A DNA stretch of 64,000 nucleotides from Pontibacter amylolyticus (GTDB taxonomy: Bacteria; Bacteroidota; Bacteroidia; Cytophagales; Hymenobacteraceae), in contig NZ_BMFP01000010.1 in assembly GCF_014638845.1 (NCBI RefSeq), forward strand, positions 1-64,000, in the 5' to 3' direction. The position numbers were made by a program, and so were the translations under genes. Below, one piece after another: positions 16,271 through 25,126 of the stretch (position 1 is the stretch's first letter; every line of letters starts with the position of its first letter). The notes under the pieces were generated by a model. That model was not told the DNA's origin. It saw only the letters and a program-made list of their open reading frames with translations, and did not search any database.

Positions 16271-17448
16271 TACTTTAGTAGCTCAAAAATGCCCGCTACG
16301 CCCTGACCTCCGCCCACACAGGCCGTCACAATGCCGTGCTTGCCACCGGTGCGGCGCAGGTCGCTGAAGAGCTGCACGCTCAGCTTGGCGCCGGAGCAAC
16401 CTAGTGGGTGACCGAGGGCGATGGCTCCGCCGTTGATGTTGAGCTTGGCCGGATCGAACTCGAGGTGACGCATCACGGCGATGGACTGGGCTGCAAAGGC
16501 TTCGTTCATCTCGATCAGGTCGATGTCGTTGAGCGTCATACCCGCTTGCTTCAAGGCTTTCGGAACGGCTGCGATCGGGCCCATACCCATGATGCGCGGA
16601 TCCACGCCGCCGGTGCCGTAGCTTACCAGCCTGGCAATCGGCTCCAGATTCAGCTCCTTCACCATGCGCTCGCTCATCACAACCACAAAGGCGGCACCGT
16701 CAGAAGTCTGCGAAGAGTTACCGGCCGTCACCGTGCCGCCTGCCGCGAACACTGGCTTCAGGCGCGCAAGCGCTTCCATCGAAGTATCGGCGCGAGGACC
16801 TTCGTCCGTGTCGACCACATAAGAGCGCGTCTTCTTCTTGCCGTTCTCGTCCACATAGGTTTCCTCTATCGTGATTGGCACGATCTGGTCTTTGAAGTAG
16901 CCGTTCTTAATGGCGTTGATCGCTTTCTGATGCGAGTTAAAGGCGAACTCATCCTGGTCTTCGCGCGTCACACTGTAGTCGGCAGCTACTGCCTCCGCTG
17001 TGAGGCCCATGCTCAGGTACCAGTCCGGGTTGTGCTTGGCAATGTTGTAGTTCGGCACAGTCTTCCAACCGGCCGTCGGTACCATCGACATCGACTCGGT
17101 ACCGCCCGCGATGATGCAGTCGGCCATACCTGCCGCGATGCGGTTGCTGGCAATGGCGATGGTCTCCACACCCGAGCCGCAGTAACGGTTCACGGTCATA
17201 CCCGACACCGACATGGGCAGAGCCAGCAACGAGACCATGCGGCCGATCTGCAAGCCTTGTTCGGCTTCCGGCACAGCGTTCCCCACGATCAGGTCGTCTA
17301 CGCGCTCCGGGTCGAGGGCGGGTACAGAAGCCAAAAGATGTTTGATGACGTCAGCGGCCAGGTCATCGGGTCTGGTGAACCGGAAGCCACCGCGCCCGGC
17401 CTTGCCTACTGCGCTACGAAATCCGGCTACGATATATGCGTTGTTCAT
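16270..17448 (-). CDS. fadA: Acetyl-CoA acyltransferase (3-ketoacyl-CoA thiolase)
   Basis: Thiolase for the last beta-oxidation step, cleaving 3-ketoacyl-CoA with CoA to acetyl-CoA and a shortened acyl-CoA. The 392-residue protein carries the acylated Cys in NRYCGSGVETI (C90), GGAIALGHPLGCSGAK with the active His (H347) and the proton-transfer Cys in TACVGGGQG (C377). Length and motifs are complete. It sits downstream of the fadN-like gene, matching the gene order fadN-fadA-fadE known from Bacillus subtilis. Confidence 0.95.
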   Translation of the reverse strand: MNNAYIVAGFRSAVGKAGRGGFRFTRPDDLAADVIKHLLASVPALDPERVDDLIVGNAVPEAEQGLQIGRMVSLLALPMSVSGMTVNRYCGSGVETIAIASNRIAAGMADCIIAGGTESMSMVPTAGWKTVPNYNIAKHNPDWYLSMGLTAEAVAADYSVTREDQDEFAFNSHQKAINAIKNGYFKDQIVPITIEETYVDENGKKKTRSYVVDTDEGPRADTSMEALARLKPVFAAGGTVTAGNSSQTSDGAAFVVVMSERMVKELNLEPIARLVSYGTGGVDPRIMGMGPIAAVPKALKQAGMTLNDIDLIEMNEAFAAQSIAVMRHLEFDPAKLNINGGAIALGHPLGCSGAKLSVQLFSDLRRTGGKHGIVTACVGGGQGVAGIFELLK

Positions 17449-17452
17449 ATTT

Positions 17453-17490
17453 TCTAATTGCTAAATTGTTAAATGGTTGATTGTTGATTC
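17453..17490 (+). repeat. Repeat family B, copy 1
   Basis: TTGCTAAATTGTTAAATGG then TTGATTGTTGATT, a text-like A/T-rich repeat between fadN and fadA. Related strings occur near 30.99 kb, inverted near 32.65 kb and near 62.96 kb, always outside genes. Confidence 0.5.
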
Positions 17491-17547
17491 CTCAGAATTA
17501 CTCCCAAAGAGTACAATCATGATTCATAACCCATTATTCATTAGACA

Positions 17548-19950
17548 TTAATTTCTCAGCGGCTTGCCTGTGGTCAGGATGCTCTGGATGCGCTCGAGTG
17601 TTTTGCGCTCACCGGTCAGCGACAGGAAAGCTTCACGCTCCAGATCCAACAGGTATTGCTCGCTCACCTCGGTTGGGGCAGACAAGTCGCCGCCGCACAT
17701 CACGTAGGCGAGTTTGTGCGAAATCTTCTGATCGTGCTCCGATATGTAGCGCCCGCTCACCATGGCGTTGGCTCCGGTCAGGAACATCCCCAACGCGCCC
17801 TTGCCTTGCACCTTGATGTTGGTCTTTTTGGCCGGCTGCGTATACCCTGCCTCGGCCAGGCGTATCGCCTGCGCCTTTGCATCCGCTACCAGGCGGTTGC
17901 TGTTGAGGGTAATGCCATCGCCCTGGCGCATAAAGCCGAGGTCAAAGGCCTCTTTGGCGGAGGTCGACACTTTGGCCATACCGATGTTCAGGTAGATGTT
18001 CTTGAGCGTGTTGTACTCAATGTCGCCGTCTTCGTACATTTCGGCTGCGCGGAGCGTCATTTCTTTGGTGCCGCCGCCGCCAGGTATAAGACCTACGCCA
18101 AACTCTACCAAGCCCATATAGGTTTCGGCAGCTGCCTGCACGTGGTCAACATGCAGGTTGAGTTCGCAGCCACCGCCAAGCGTAAGGCCGTGCGGAGCGC
18201 CCACAACAGGTATAGCCGAGTAGCGCATGCGCATCATCGTGTTCTGGAACTGCCGGATGATCATGTTCAGTTCATCATAATCCTGATCCAGCGCATACAT
18301 GTAAATAAGCCCCACGTTGGCGCCGGCAGAGAAATTGGCCCCCTGGTTACTTACTACCATTCCACGGAAATCTTTCTCGGCAAGCTCGATCCCTTTGTTC
18401 AGCGCCATGATCACGTCGCCGCCCATGGTGTTCATCTTCGTATGGAACTCCACGTTCAGGATGCCGTCGCCTAAGTCGATGAGCGTTGCGCCGGTGTTCT
18501 TCCACACTACTTTGTTGCTGCGCAGGTTATCGAGGATAATGAAGTTCTCGGCGCCAGGTATAGCCTTGTATGCTTTGGTTTGGATGTCATAGTAGCGACG
18601 GTTGCCGTTCTCCACAATGTAGAAAGACTCCTTGCCATTGTTGAGCATTTCCTCCACCCAGGCGGCAGGCTCATAACCGGCTTCGGTCATGCGCTGCAGG
18701 ACCTCGCGGGCACCCAGCACGTCCCAGTACTCAAACGGTCCCAGCTCCCAACCAAAGCCGGCACGCATGGCGTCGTCGATGCGGTAGAGTTCGTCTGAGA
18801 TTTCAGGTATACGGTTGCTCACGTACTGGAACAGACCGTAAAGCGACTCGTTGAAGAATTGCGCGGCCTTGTCTTTCTGCTGCGAAAAAGCTTTCACGCG
18901 CTTCTTCAGGTCTTCGATCGGCTTGAGCACTTCCAGGCTCTGGAACTTGGCGCGCTGCTTTGGCCCGTACTCCAGTGTGTTCAGGTCAAGCGTCAGGATC
19001 TCGGTTTTGCCTTTGGCGTCTTTGGTCTTTTTGTAGAAACCCTGACCGGTCTTGTCGCCCAGCCATTTGTTCTCTACCATTTTCTGCAGGTAGTCCGGCA
19101 GCTTGAACAGCTCGCGCGACTCGTCTTTTTCGCCGGTCTGGTACAAGCCGTTGGCCACGTTAGCCAGGGTATCCAGGCCCACCACATCCAGCGTGCGGAA
19201 CGTGGCGGACTTCGGACGGCCGATGATCGGGCCGGAGATGCGGTCCACCTCGTCCACGTTCAGACCGAGTTTGTTCATCACCTGCAGGCCCTGCATGATG
19301 GCGTAGATGCCCACACGGTTGGCGATAAAGGCCGGCGTGTCTTTGGCCAGCACCGTGGTCTTGCCCAGGTATAGGTCGCCGTAATGCATCAGGAAGTCAA
19401 CAACCTCCTGGTCCGTTTCCGGCGTAGGGATAATCTCTAATAATTTGAGGTAGCGCGGCGGGTTGAAGAAGTGCGTACCACAGAAGTGTTTCTTAAAGTC
19501 ATCGGAGCGACCCTCCAGCATCAAATGGATCGGTATACCGGAGGTGTTGGAAGTGATCAGGGTGCCCGGCTTGCGGTGCTGCTCTACCTGGTCAAACACC
19601 GTCTTCTTGATTTTCAGGTTCTCCACTACCACCTCAATGGTCCAGTCGGCGGTGGCGATCTCCTTCATGTTGTCCTCGAAATTGCCAGTTTGGATCAGGC
19701 GGGCGTCAGACTTGCGGTAGAGGGGCGATGGGTTGGAGTTGATGGCGGCCTGCAGCGCTGTGTTCACAATGCGGTTGCGGACGTGCTTGCTCTCCAGCGT
19801 GAGCCCTTTTTTCTCCTCGTCGGGGGTGAGCTCGCGCGGCACGATGTCGAGCAGCAGCACCTGCACGCCGATGTTGGCAAAGTGGCAGGCGATGCGGGAG
19901 CCCATTACGCCGGAACCCAGCACGGCTACTTTCTTAATAATTCTTTTCAT
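17548..19950 (-). CDS. 3-hydroxyacyl-CoA dehydrogenase/enoyl-CoA hydratase (FadN-like)
   Basis: Bifunctional beta-oxidation enzyme of 800 residues hydrating trans-2-enoyl-CoA and oxidising 3-hydroxyacyl-CoA with NAD. The dehydrogenase domain comes first: Rossmann motif VAVLGSGVMGSRIACHFA at the N-terminus, THFFNPPRYLKLLEIIP and GFYKK. The enoyl-CoA hydratase/crotonase domain is C-terminal (about 500-700), with QGANFSAGANVG and GGGCELNLH. This order (dehydrogenase before hydratase) is that of FadN rather than E. coli FadB. The MarR gene lies 26 bp upstream on the same strand. Confidence 0.93.
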   Translation of the reverse strand: MKRIIKKVAVLGSGVMGSRIACHFANIGVQVLLLDIVPRELTPDEEKKGLTLESKHVRNRIVNTALQAAINSNPSPLYRKSDARLIQTGNFEDNMKEIATADWTIEVVVENLKIKKTVFDQVEQHRKPGTLITSNTSGIPIHLMLEGRSDDFKKHFCGTHFFNPPRYLKLLEIIPTPETDQEVVDFLMHYGDLYLGKTTVLAKDTPAFIANRVGIYAIMQGLQVMNKLGLNVDEVDRISGPIIGRPKSATFRTLDVVGLDTLANVANGLYQTGEKDESRELFKLPDYLQKMVENKWLGDKTGQGFYKKTKDAKGKTEILTLDLNTLEYGPKQRAKFQSLEVLKPIEDLKKRVKAFSQQKDKAAQFFNESLYGLFQYVSNRIPEISDELYRIDDAMRAGFGWELGPFEYWDVLGAREVLQRMTEAGYEPAAWVEEMLNNGKESFYIVENGNRRYYDIQTKAYKAIPGAENFIILDNLRSNKVVWKNTGATLIDLGDGILNVEFHTKMNTMGGDVIMALNKGIELAEKDFRGMVVSNQGANFSAGANVGLIYMYALDQDYDELNMIIRQFQNTMMRMRYSAIPVVGAPHGLTLGGGCELNLHVDHVQAAAETYMGLVEFGVGLIPGGGGTKEMTLRAAEMYEDGDIEYNTLKNIYLNIGMAKVSTSAKEAFDLGFMRQGDGITLNSNRLVADAKAQAIRLAEAGYTQPAKKTNIKVQGKGALGMFLTGANAMVSGRYISEHDQKISHKLAYVMCGGDLSAPTEVSEQYLLDLEREAFLSLTGERKTLERIQSILTTGKPLRN

Positions 19951-19976
19951 AGAAAAAGCTTGATGGTCTACTATGG

Positions 19977-20411
19977 TTAGAAAATCTCTTTGTTTTCGAT
20001 CATGCTGATGATGCGCTCCGACACCCGAAAAAAGGTATTCAACTCTTCCTGCGGTATCGTTTCCTGTACCTTGCGGTTAAAATGGAGCACCGTTCGGCGC
20101 GACACCTCTTTCTTCTCGAGCCCTTTTTCGGTCAGGAAAATCCGCACCAGCCGCTTGTCCTTGTCGTCCGACACTTTATAGATAAGGCCCTTCTCCTCCA
20201 TGCTCTTCAGGATGCGGGTCAGGCTGCGCGCCTCCAGCCCGAGCAAAGGGGCTATTTTGGTGGCGGGGGTACCTGTCTCCTGGTTAATATTGAGCAGAAC
20301 GAATCCTATGGAAGTCGTAATGTCGTTTTTGGCAGCCTCTGTATTATACATACGAGAGATGGCGTGCCAACATACCTTTACATTATAATCTACAGTCTCT
20401 TCAGGCTTCAT
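19977..20411 (-). CDS. MarR family transcriptional regulator
   Basis: Winged-helix regulator of 144 residues. The DNA-binding part includes TPATKIAPLLGLEARSLTRI (recognition-helix region), SMEEKGLIYKV and the wing DDKDKRLVRIFLTEKG; the flanking helices dimerise. MarR proteins are usually relieved by small ligands. It is the first gene of the fadN-fadA-fadE run, so it probably controls beta-oxidation in response to acyl-CoA or fatty acid (inference from context). The ligand cannot be seen in the sequence. Confidence 0.88.
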   Translation of the reverse strand: MKPEETVDYNVKVCWHAISRMYNTEAAKNDITTSIGFVLLNINQETGTPATKIAPLLGLEARSLTRILKSMEEKGLIYKVSDDKDKRLVRIFLTEKGLEKKEVSRRTVLHFNRKVQETIPQEELNTFFRVSERIISMIENKEIF

Positions 20412-20569
20412 GCATCATAGTGTTTATACCAAATATATAAAATAATGTTATGCAAGCATACTATTTTAGGAAAAATATTAATCCCTTCCATTTTCTTGAC
20501 CAAAAGCGGATTACATGCTATAGTACCTTTTGCTATAGTTTATGTATAATCCGAATAATGGTTACAAAC

Positions 20570-20604
20570 AAAAAACCCTTTCCGGTTGGGAAAGGGTTTT
20601 TTGT
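20570..20604 (-). terminator. Rho-independent terminator after fadD
   Basis: CCCTTTCC (20576-20583) pairs with GGAAAGGG (20589-20596), extended by flanking A and T runs. It lies 35 bp after the acyl-CoA synthetase stop, separating fadD from the MarR-led operon. Confidence 0.85.
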
Positions 20605-20638
20605 TATTTAGACGGTCTACCGCTTATTTTGAGATCAA

Positions 20639-22396
20639 CTAATACATGCTGTCGATTTCCTTCTGGTAGTTGGCCGTAATGTTCTTGCGCTTCACCTTCA
20701 GGGTTGGTGTCAGCTCGCCGCTCTCCACGGTCCACATGTTCGGCACGAGCGTAAACTTCTTGATCGTCTCGTACTGCGCCAGCCCTTCGTTCGCCTTCTC
20801 TATCTCACGCTTATACTTGTCCAGAATCTCTGGTTTTTTGATCATTTCAGCATCGGTGGTATACGGTATTCCTTTGTGCGCGCACCAGTCCTGCAGACCC
20901 AGGAACGAAGGCACGATAAGCGCGGCGGCATACTTCTGGCCGGCTCCTACTACCATGGCCTGCTCAATCACCACCGACTCCTTCAGCTTGTTCTCGATTG
21001 GCTGCGGTGCCACGTACTTGCCTCCCGAGGTCTTAAACATTTCTTTTTTGCGGTCCGTGATCTTCACATACTTGCCGTCTACCAGCTCCCCGATGTCGCC
21101 GGTATGGAACCAACCTTCGGCATCAATTACCTCTGCCGTCAGGTCAGGCTTTTTGTAGTAGCCCTTCATCACGTGCGGTCCACGCGTCAGGATCTCCCCG
21201 TCTTCGGCAATCTTCACTTCCACGCCGTCAATCGGCAGACCAACGGTGCCAATCGCGTTGTTTTCCGGCTCAAAGCGGTTCACAGTGATTACGGGTGATG
21301 TCTCGGTCAAACCGTAGCCTTCCATTACGCGGATGTTGGCCGACCAGAACACACGCGCCAGGCGTGGCTGCAGTGCTGCACCCCCCGAAACGATCGCAAT
21401 GATGTTGCCGCCCAGCGCCTCGCGCCATTTGCTGAAGATCAGCTTGTTGGCCAGCTCGAGCTGCTTGTTGTACCACCAGCCTTTGTCCTGGCGGGTATCG
21501 TACTCCAGACCGAGCTCCAGTGCCCAGAAGAACAGCTTGCGCTTCACGCCGGTCAGCTCCATCCCTTTGGCCACGATCTTGTCATATACCTTCTCGAGCA
21601 GGCGCGGCACTGTGGTGAACACATGCGGCTGCACCTCTTTCAGGTTGTCGGCCACTTTCTCGATGCTCTCGGCATAGTAGATGGACACCCCGATACGCAT
21701 GTACAGGTATAGCAGCATTCGCTCGAAAATATGGCAAAGCGGCAGGAAGCTCAGCGCACGGTGGTGCTGGTTCACCGGCACGTAAGGCAGCGTGCCCGTT
21801 ACGTTGCTGATGATGTTGTTGTTCGTCAGCATCACCCCTTTCGGGTTGCCGGTTGTTCCGGATGTATAGATAATGGTCAGGATATCGTCAGGGGAAACAG
21901 CCGCCTTCAATGGCTCCAGCTTCGCCACGTCTTCGCCCTCGGCCATCTTAATTACTTCTTTCCAGTGCCTGGCACCGTGTATCTCATCAAAGGTATAGAT
22001 CTCTTTGATACTCTCCATCCCCTCGGTAGCAGCCACTACTTTGTTGTAGAGTTCAGCGTCAGACACAAACACCGCCTTCACCTCCGCATCGTTGAAAATG
22101 TAACGGTAGTCCTCCACGGTAATGGTCGGGTACATCGGCACGCTGATGGCGCCAATCTGCTGGATGCCGAAGTCAGCGAACACCCACTCCGGACGGTTCA
22201 GGGAAATAATGGCTACTTTGTCGTTCTTTCCTATACCTAGTTTCAGCAGACCTAGGCTCACCTTGTTGGCCATGTCCTGCACCTCCTGGGTGCTGTATTT
22301 TATCCACTGTCCGTTTACTTTAGTGGCTAGGCAGTCGGGCTGAGGCAAGTTTTGCAGCTGAAAAGGTAGCAAATCAAGCGTACGGGTTACGTTCAT
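20639..22396 (-). CDS. Long-chain acyl-CoA synthetase (AMP-forming)
   Basis: Activates fatty acids to acyl-CoA with ATP, feeding the neighbouring beta-oxidation genes. The 585-residue protein has the AMP-binding signature TIIYTSGTTGNPKGVML, the motif YGLTETSPVI, GWFHTGDIGEL and a C-terminal lysine-containing domain ending KVKRKNI. It is of the long-chain/AMP-dependent class without a clear transmembrane segment. FadD is the functional equivalent, but close paralogues are common in this phylum, so the symbol is left blank. Confidence 0.93.
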   Translation of the reverse strand: MNVTRTLDLLPFQLQNLPQPDCLATKVNGQWIKYSTQEVQDMANKVSLGLLKLGIGKNDKVAIISLNRPEWVFADFGIQQIGAISVPMYPTITVEDYRYIFNDAEVKAVFVSDAELYNKVVAATEGMESIKEIYTFDEIHGARHWKEVIKMAEGEDVAKLEPLKAAVSPDDILTIIYTSGTTGNPKGVMLTNNNIISNVTGTLPYVPVNQHHRALSFLPLCHIFERMLLYLYMRIGVSIYYAESIEKVADNLKEVQPHVFTTVPRLLEKVYDKIVAKGMELTGVKRKLFFWALELGLEYDTRQDKGWWYNKQLELANKLIFSKWREALGGNIIAIVSGGAALQPRLARVFWSANIRVMEGYGLTETSPVITVNRFEPENNAIGTVGLPIDGVEVKIAEDGEILTRGPHVMKGYYKKPDLTAEVIDAEGWFHTGDIGELVDGKYVKITDRKKEMFKTSGGKYVAPQPIENKLKESVVIEQAMVVGAGQKYAAALIVPSFLGLQDWCAHKGIPYTTDAEMIKKPEILDKYKREIEKANEGLAQYETIKKFTLVPNMWTVESGELTPTLKVKRKNITANYQKEIDSMY

Positions 22397-22612
22397 GGTG
22401 ATTGCTTAGGTTAGTGTAGTTGTTTGTACAAGGCAGTGTGCTTGATGGCGCAACATTGGCCATGCCTGCGTTCTATAGTGCATTTTAATTATTTTTTTCT
22501 GATATTTCTATACCTGCCTGCACAAATATTTGTCAATCCTTATATTGATAGCACTTTTTACACTAAAAAGTTATACTTAACTAAAAGCCGCTCGCAAAAG
22601 CTGCATTTTTGC

Positions 22613-22620
22613 TATATTTG
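22613..22620 (+). promoter_or_regulatory. Possible -7 promoter box for the arginase-fold gene
   Basis: TATATTTG matches TAnnTTTG and ends 19 bp before the ATG at 22640. A -33 TTG at standard spacing was not found. Confidence 0.35.
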
Positions 22621-22639
22621 ACATTCCTGATACAGCTTT

Positions 22640-23791
22640 ATGAATCTTTCTATTTTCTTCGAGCCTCTGAACGAGGACATCTTTGCGCTGCTCGACAAGC
22701 CGCGCACGCTCGGTGCTTACATCGGCCGCTTTACGGGCAAGTTCCCGGACTGGCGCGCTGCCGATATTGCCCTGATCGGTGTGAATGAAACCCGTGGACG
22801 GGGAGAAGAGACAGAATCAGAGGTGTTTCCGGCCCGGGCCGTGCGCAAAAAACTTTACAGCCTGCACAAAGGAACCGGCCGCTGCAACATAGTGGACTTA
22901 GGCAACCTGCGGGCAGGTATAACACTCGACGACACCTACCTGCGCCTGAAAGAGATCGTGGAAATCCTCGTCTCCCATAACACCATCCCTGTCATCATTG
23001 GTGGTTCGCATGATTTGGAGTACGGGCAGTACATGGGCTACGAGCACCTGGAGCAGGCCGTGAACATGGTCACCGTGGACAGCAGCGTGGACATGAGCGA
23101 AGACCAGGAGGTGCCTGCCAATAAGAAACAACTGCACCAGATCCTGATGCACGAACCCAACTACCTCTTCAGCCTTGGACAGATTGGCTACCAGTCTTAC
23201 CTGGTAGACCCGGAGGTGATGGCCACTTTCGAGAAGTTGCATTTTGAGGCCTACCGCGTAGGCGAGGTGCATCGCCAGATACAGGAAATGGAGCCCGTTG
23301 TACGTCAGGCCGACCTGCTCACCTTCGACATCTCCGCCATCCGCCACCAGGATGCGCCGGGCTATACCCCAGCCAATCCCTTTGGGCTCACCGGCGAGGA
23401 GGCCTGCCAACTGTGCTGGTATGCGGGCCTGAGCGACCAGATGACATCGCTCGGAATTTACGAGTACGATCCGGAGCAGGACGGGCAGGAACTGACGGCC
23501 ATGACGATCGCCACCATGGTCTGGTACTTCATCGAGGGCTTCTACCACCGCAAGAACGAAACAGAGTTCAGCTCCGGCAAGTTTACCAAATACGCCGTGG
23601 CCTTCCATGACGCCCCCGACCGCATGACCTTCTTTAAAAGCAAAGTGAGTGAGAAGTGGTGGATGGAAGTGGAGCCCCTGTCGGATGAGAAGAGCCCGCG
23701 CATTGTGCCCTGCAGCTACGAAGACTACCTGCAGGCCATCAAAGGCGAAGTGCCCAACCGCTGGATACTGACACAGGCCCGCATTGGCTAA
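22640..23791 (+). CDS. Arginase/formimidoylglutamase-fold protein with degenerate metal site
   Basis: Ureohydrolase-fold protein of 383 residues (arginase, agmatinase and formimidoylglutamase superfamily). The first metal motif GGDHS appears as GGSHD (H124 kept); the second, DAHxD, is DSSVD (147-151), losing its His; the third, SFDxDxxDP, reads TFDIS...DAP, keeping D230 but with Ser at the next ligand position. With two or more Mn ligands missing, ureohydrolase activity is doubtful. Bacteroidota homologues are often named formimidoylglutamase. No hut or arginine genes are adjacent. Start ATG follows a -7-like box. Confidence 0.8.
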   Translation: MNLSIFFEPLNEDIFALLDKPRTLGAYIGRFTGKFPDWRAADIALIGVNETRGRGEETESEVFPARAVRKKLYSLHKGTGRCNIVDLGNLRAGITLDDTYLRLKEIVEILVSHNTIPVIIGGSHDLEYGQYMGYEHLEQAVNMVTVDSSVDMSEDQEVPANKKQLHQILMHEPNYLFSLGQIGYQSYLVDPEVMATFEKLHFEAYRVGEVHRQIQEMEPVVRQADLLTFDISAIRHQDAPGYTPANPFGLTGEEACQLCWYAGLSDQMTSLGIYEYDPEQDGQELTAMTIATMVWYFIEGFYHRKNETEFSSGKFTKYAVAFHDAPDRMTFFKSKVSEKWWMEVEPLSDEKSPRIVPCSYEDYLQAIKGEVPNRWILTQARIG

Positions 23792-23861
23792 AACTCAGGA
23801 GCCAAACAAAGAAACAAACCTGATTCTGCTCCGTTTGCCCCAATCACTAGGGTAGGATTAC

Positions 23862-23869
23862 TATATTTG
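23862..23869 (+). promoter_or_regulatory. Possible -7 promoter box for the cytochrome b5-like gene
   Basis: TATATTTG lies 30 bp before the ATG at 23900. TTTG at 23834-23837 could be the -33 element, but the 24-bp spacing is longer than usual. Confidence 0.35.
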
Positions 23870-23899
23870 CAAACCGGGCTCCGTAGGGCCTGCCATTAA

Positions 23900-24157
23900 A
23901 TGGAAGAAAATCTCCCGGAATATACCCTGCAACAGCTCGCCCTGCGCAATGGCCAGGACCGGGACGAGGTGTGGGTGGCGTACAAAGGGCTGATCTACGA
24001 CGTGAAAAAATCAAGGCTGTGGCGGAGCGGCAACCACTACGAACACTGGGCCGGACAGGATCTGACCGAGGAACTAAAGGACGCCCCGCACACCGAATAT
24101 GTATTTGACAAATTTGACGTGATCGGACTTGTCAAAAACTCAGTATACCGAAAATAA
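23900..24157 (+). CDS. Cytochrome b5-like heme/steroid-binding domain protein
   Basis: An 85-residue single-domain protein with the cytochrome b5 pattern: YTLQQLALRNGQDRDEVWVAYKG at the start, YDVKKSRLWRSGNHYEHWAGQDLTEEL, and APHTEYVFDKFDVIGLV at the end. Candidate heme-ligating histidines are in GNHYEHW and DAPH. No signal or membrane segment is present, so it is probably soluble. Such small proteins may pass electrons or bind heme/steroid-like ligands; the partner is unknown. Confidence 0.85.
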   Translation: MEENLPEYTLQQLALRNGQDRDEVWVAYKGLIYDVKKSRLWRSGNHYEHWAGQDLTEELKDAPHTEYVFDKFDVIGLVKNSVYRK

Positions 24158-24217
24158 AGCAGAGGGAGTTTGTCAATATAGCGGCAGGCTCCTGATCAAC
24201 TATAATTTACCAATACT

Positions 24218-25078
24218 ATGATTCTGATAGCTGACAGCGGCTCTACCAAAACAGACTGGCGCACCATTGATGCCGACAACGAGTACGAACAGGTAACCAC
24301 CACTGGCATCAACCCGCAATACCTGGACACTGAAAAGATCTACAGCATTTTTGAGACCGAGCTGCTGCCTCATCTAAAAGAGAGAAACATCAGCGCCATT
24401 TACTACTATGGGGCCGGTTGTAGCTCCCCGGAGCGCAACAGGCGCGTGGAAGACGCTCTCAGCCGGGCCTTCCCGGGAGTGCCCAACTACGTGGACCACG
24501 ACCTGCTGGCTGCTGCGCGCGCGCTGTGCGGTCACAAGCCAGGTATAGCCTGTATCCTGGGCACGGGCTCCAACTCCTGCCTCTACGATGGCAAGAACAT
24601 CATCGACAACGTGACCTCGCTCGGCTTCCTGATGGGGGACGAAGGAAGCGGCGCCTACCTGGGCAAGCTGCTCATAAAGGCCTATATGTACCGCGAGCTG
24701 CCTGAAGAACTGGCTACTTCACTAACTAATAGGTATAACCTCACCAAGAACGGCATTCTGGATGCGGTTTACGGCTCCGACATACCTAGCCAGTACCTGG
24801 CGACTTTTGCCAAGTTCATGCACGAGAAGCGCAAGAATCCGGTGATCAAGGAAATGATTTACGAGAACTTTGAGGAGTTCTTCGAGCGCCACGTAAGCAA
24901 GTACGAGGGCTTCGGCGAGCTGCCGGTAAACTTTGTCGGGTCTATCGCGTTTCATTTCGCAGACACGCTTAAGCTGGTGGCGAAAAAGTATGGCTGCCAC
25001 ATCGGGGTCATCATCTCCAGCCCGAGCGAAGGCCTGATCAAGTACCACCAGGAGCTGCTCAAGATGCAGAATGCCTAA
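24218..25078 (+). CDS. N-acetylglucosamine kinase-type ATPase (BadF/BadG family)
   Basis: ASKHA-fold sugar kinase of 286 residues. The N-terminal phosphate-1 loop is MILIADSGSTKTDW, ACILGTGSNSCLYDG gives phosphate-2 and MGDEGSGAYLGKLL is the following sugar/adenosine region. Family members phosphorylate GlcNAc or related amino sugars. The next gene, 48 bp downstream, is murQ, so the pair likely serves cell-wall amino-sugar recycling: this kinase could phosphorylate MurNAc or GlcNAc (inference). Confidence 0.87.
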   Translation: MILIADSGSTKTDWRTIDADNEYEQVTTTGINPQYLDTEKIYSIFETELLPHLKERNISAIYYYGAGCSSPERNRRVEDALSRAFPGVPNYVDHDLLAAARALCGHKPGIACILGTGSNSCLYDGKNIIDNVTSLGFLMGDEGSGAYLGKLLIKAYMYRELPEELATSLTNRYNLTKNGILDAVYGSDIPSQYLATFAKFMHEKRKNPVIKEMIYENFEEFFERHVSKYEGFGELPVNFVGSIAFHFADTLKLVAKKYGCHIGVIISSPSEGLIKYHQELLKMQNA

Positions 25079-25126
25079 GAATACGTATACTTATTTTTCT
25101 GAAATCAAATTTGACTTACCACCACA

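Noticed and set aside
16408..17457. Long plus-strand frame opposite fadA
   Set aside because: Mirror of a strongly conserved thiolase; GC-rich third positions make long shadow frames on the other strand.
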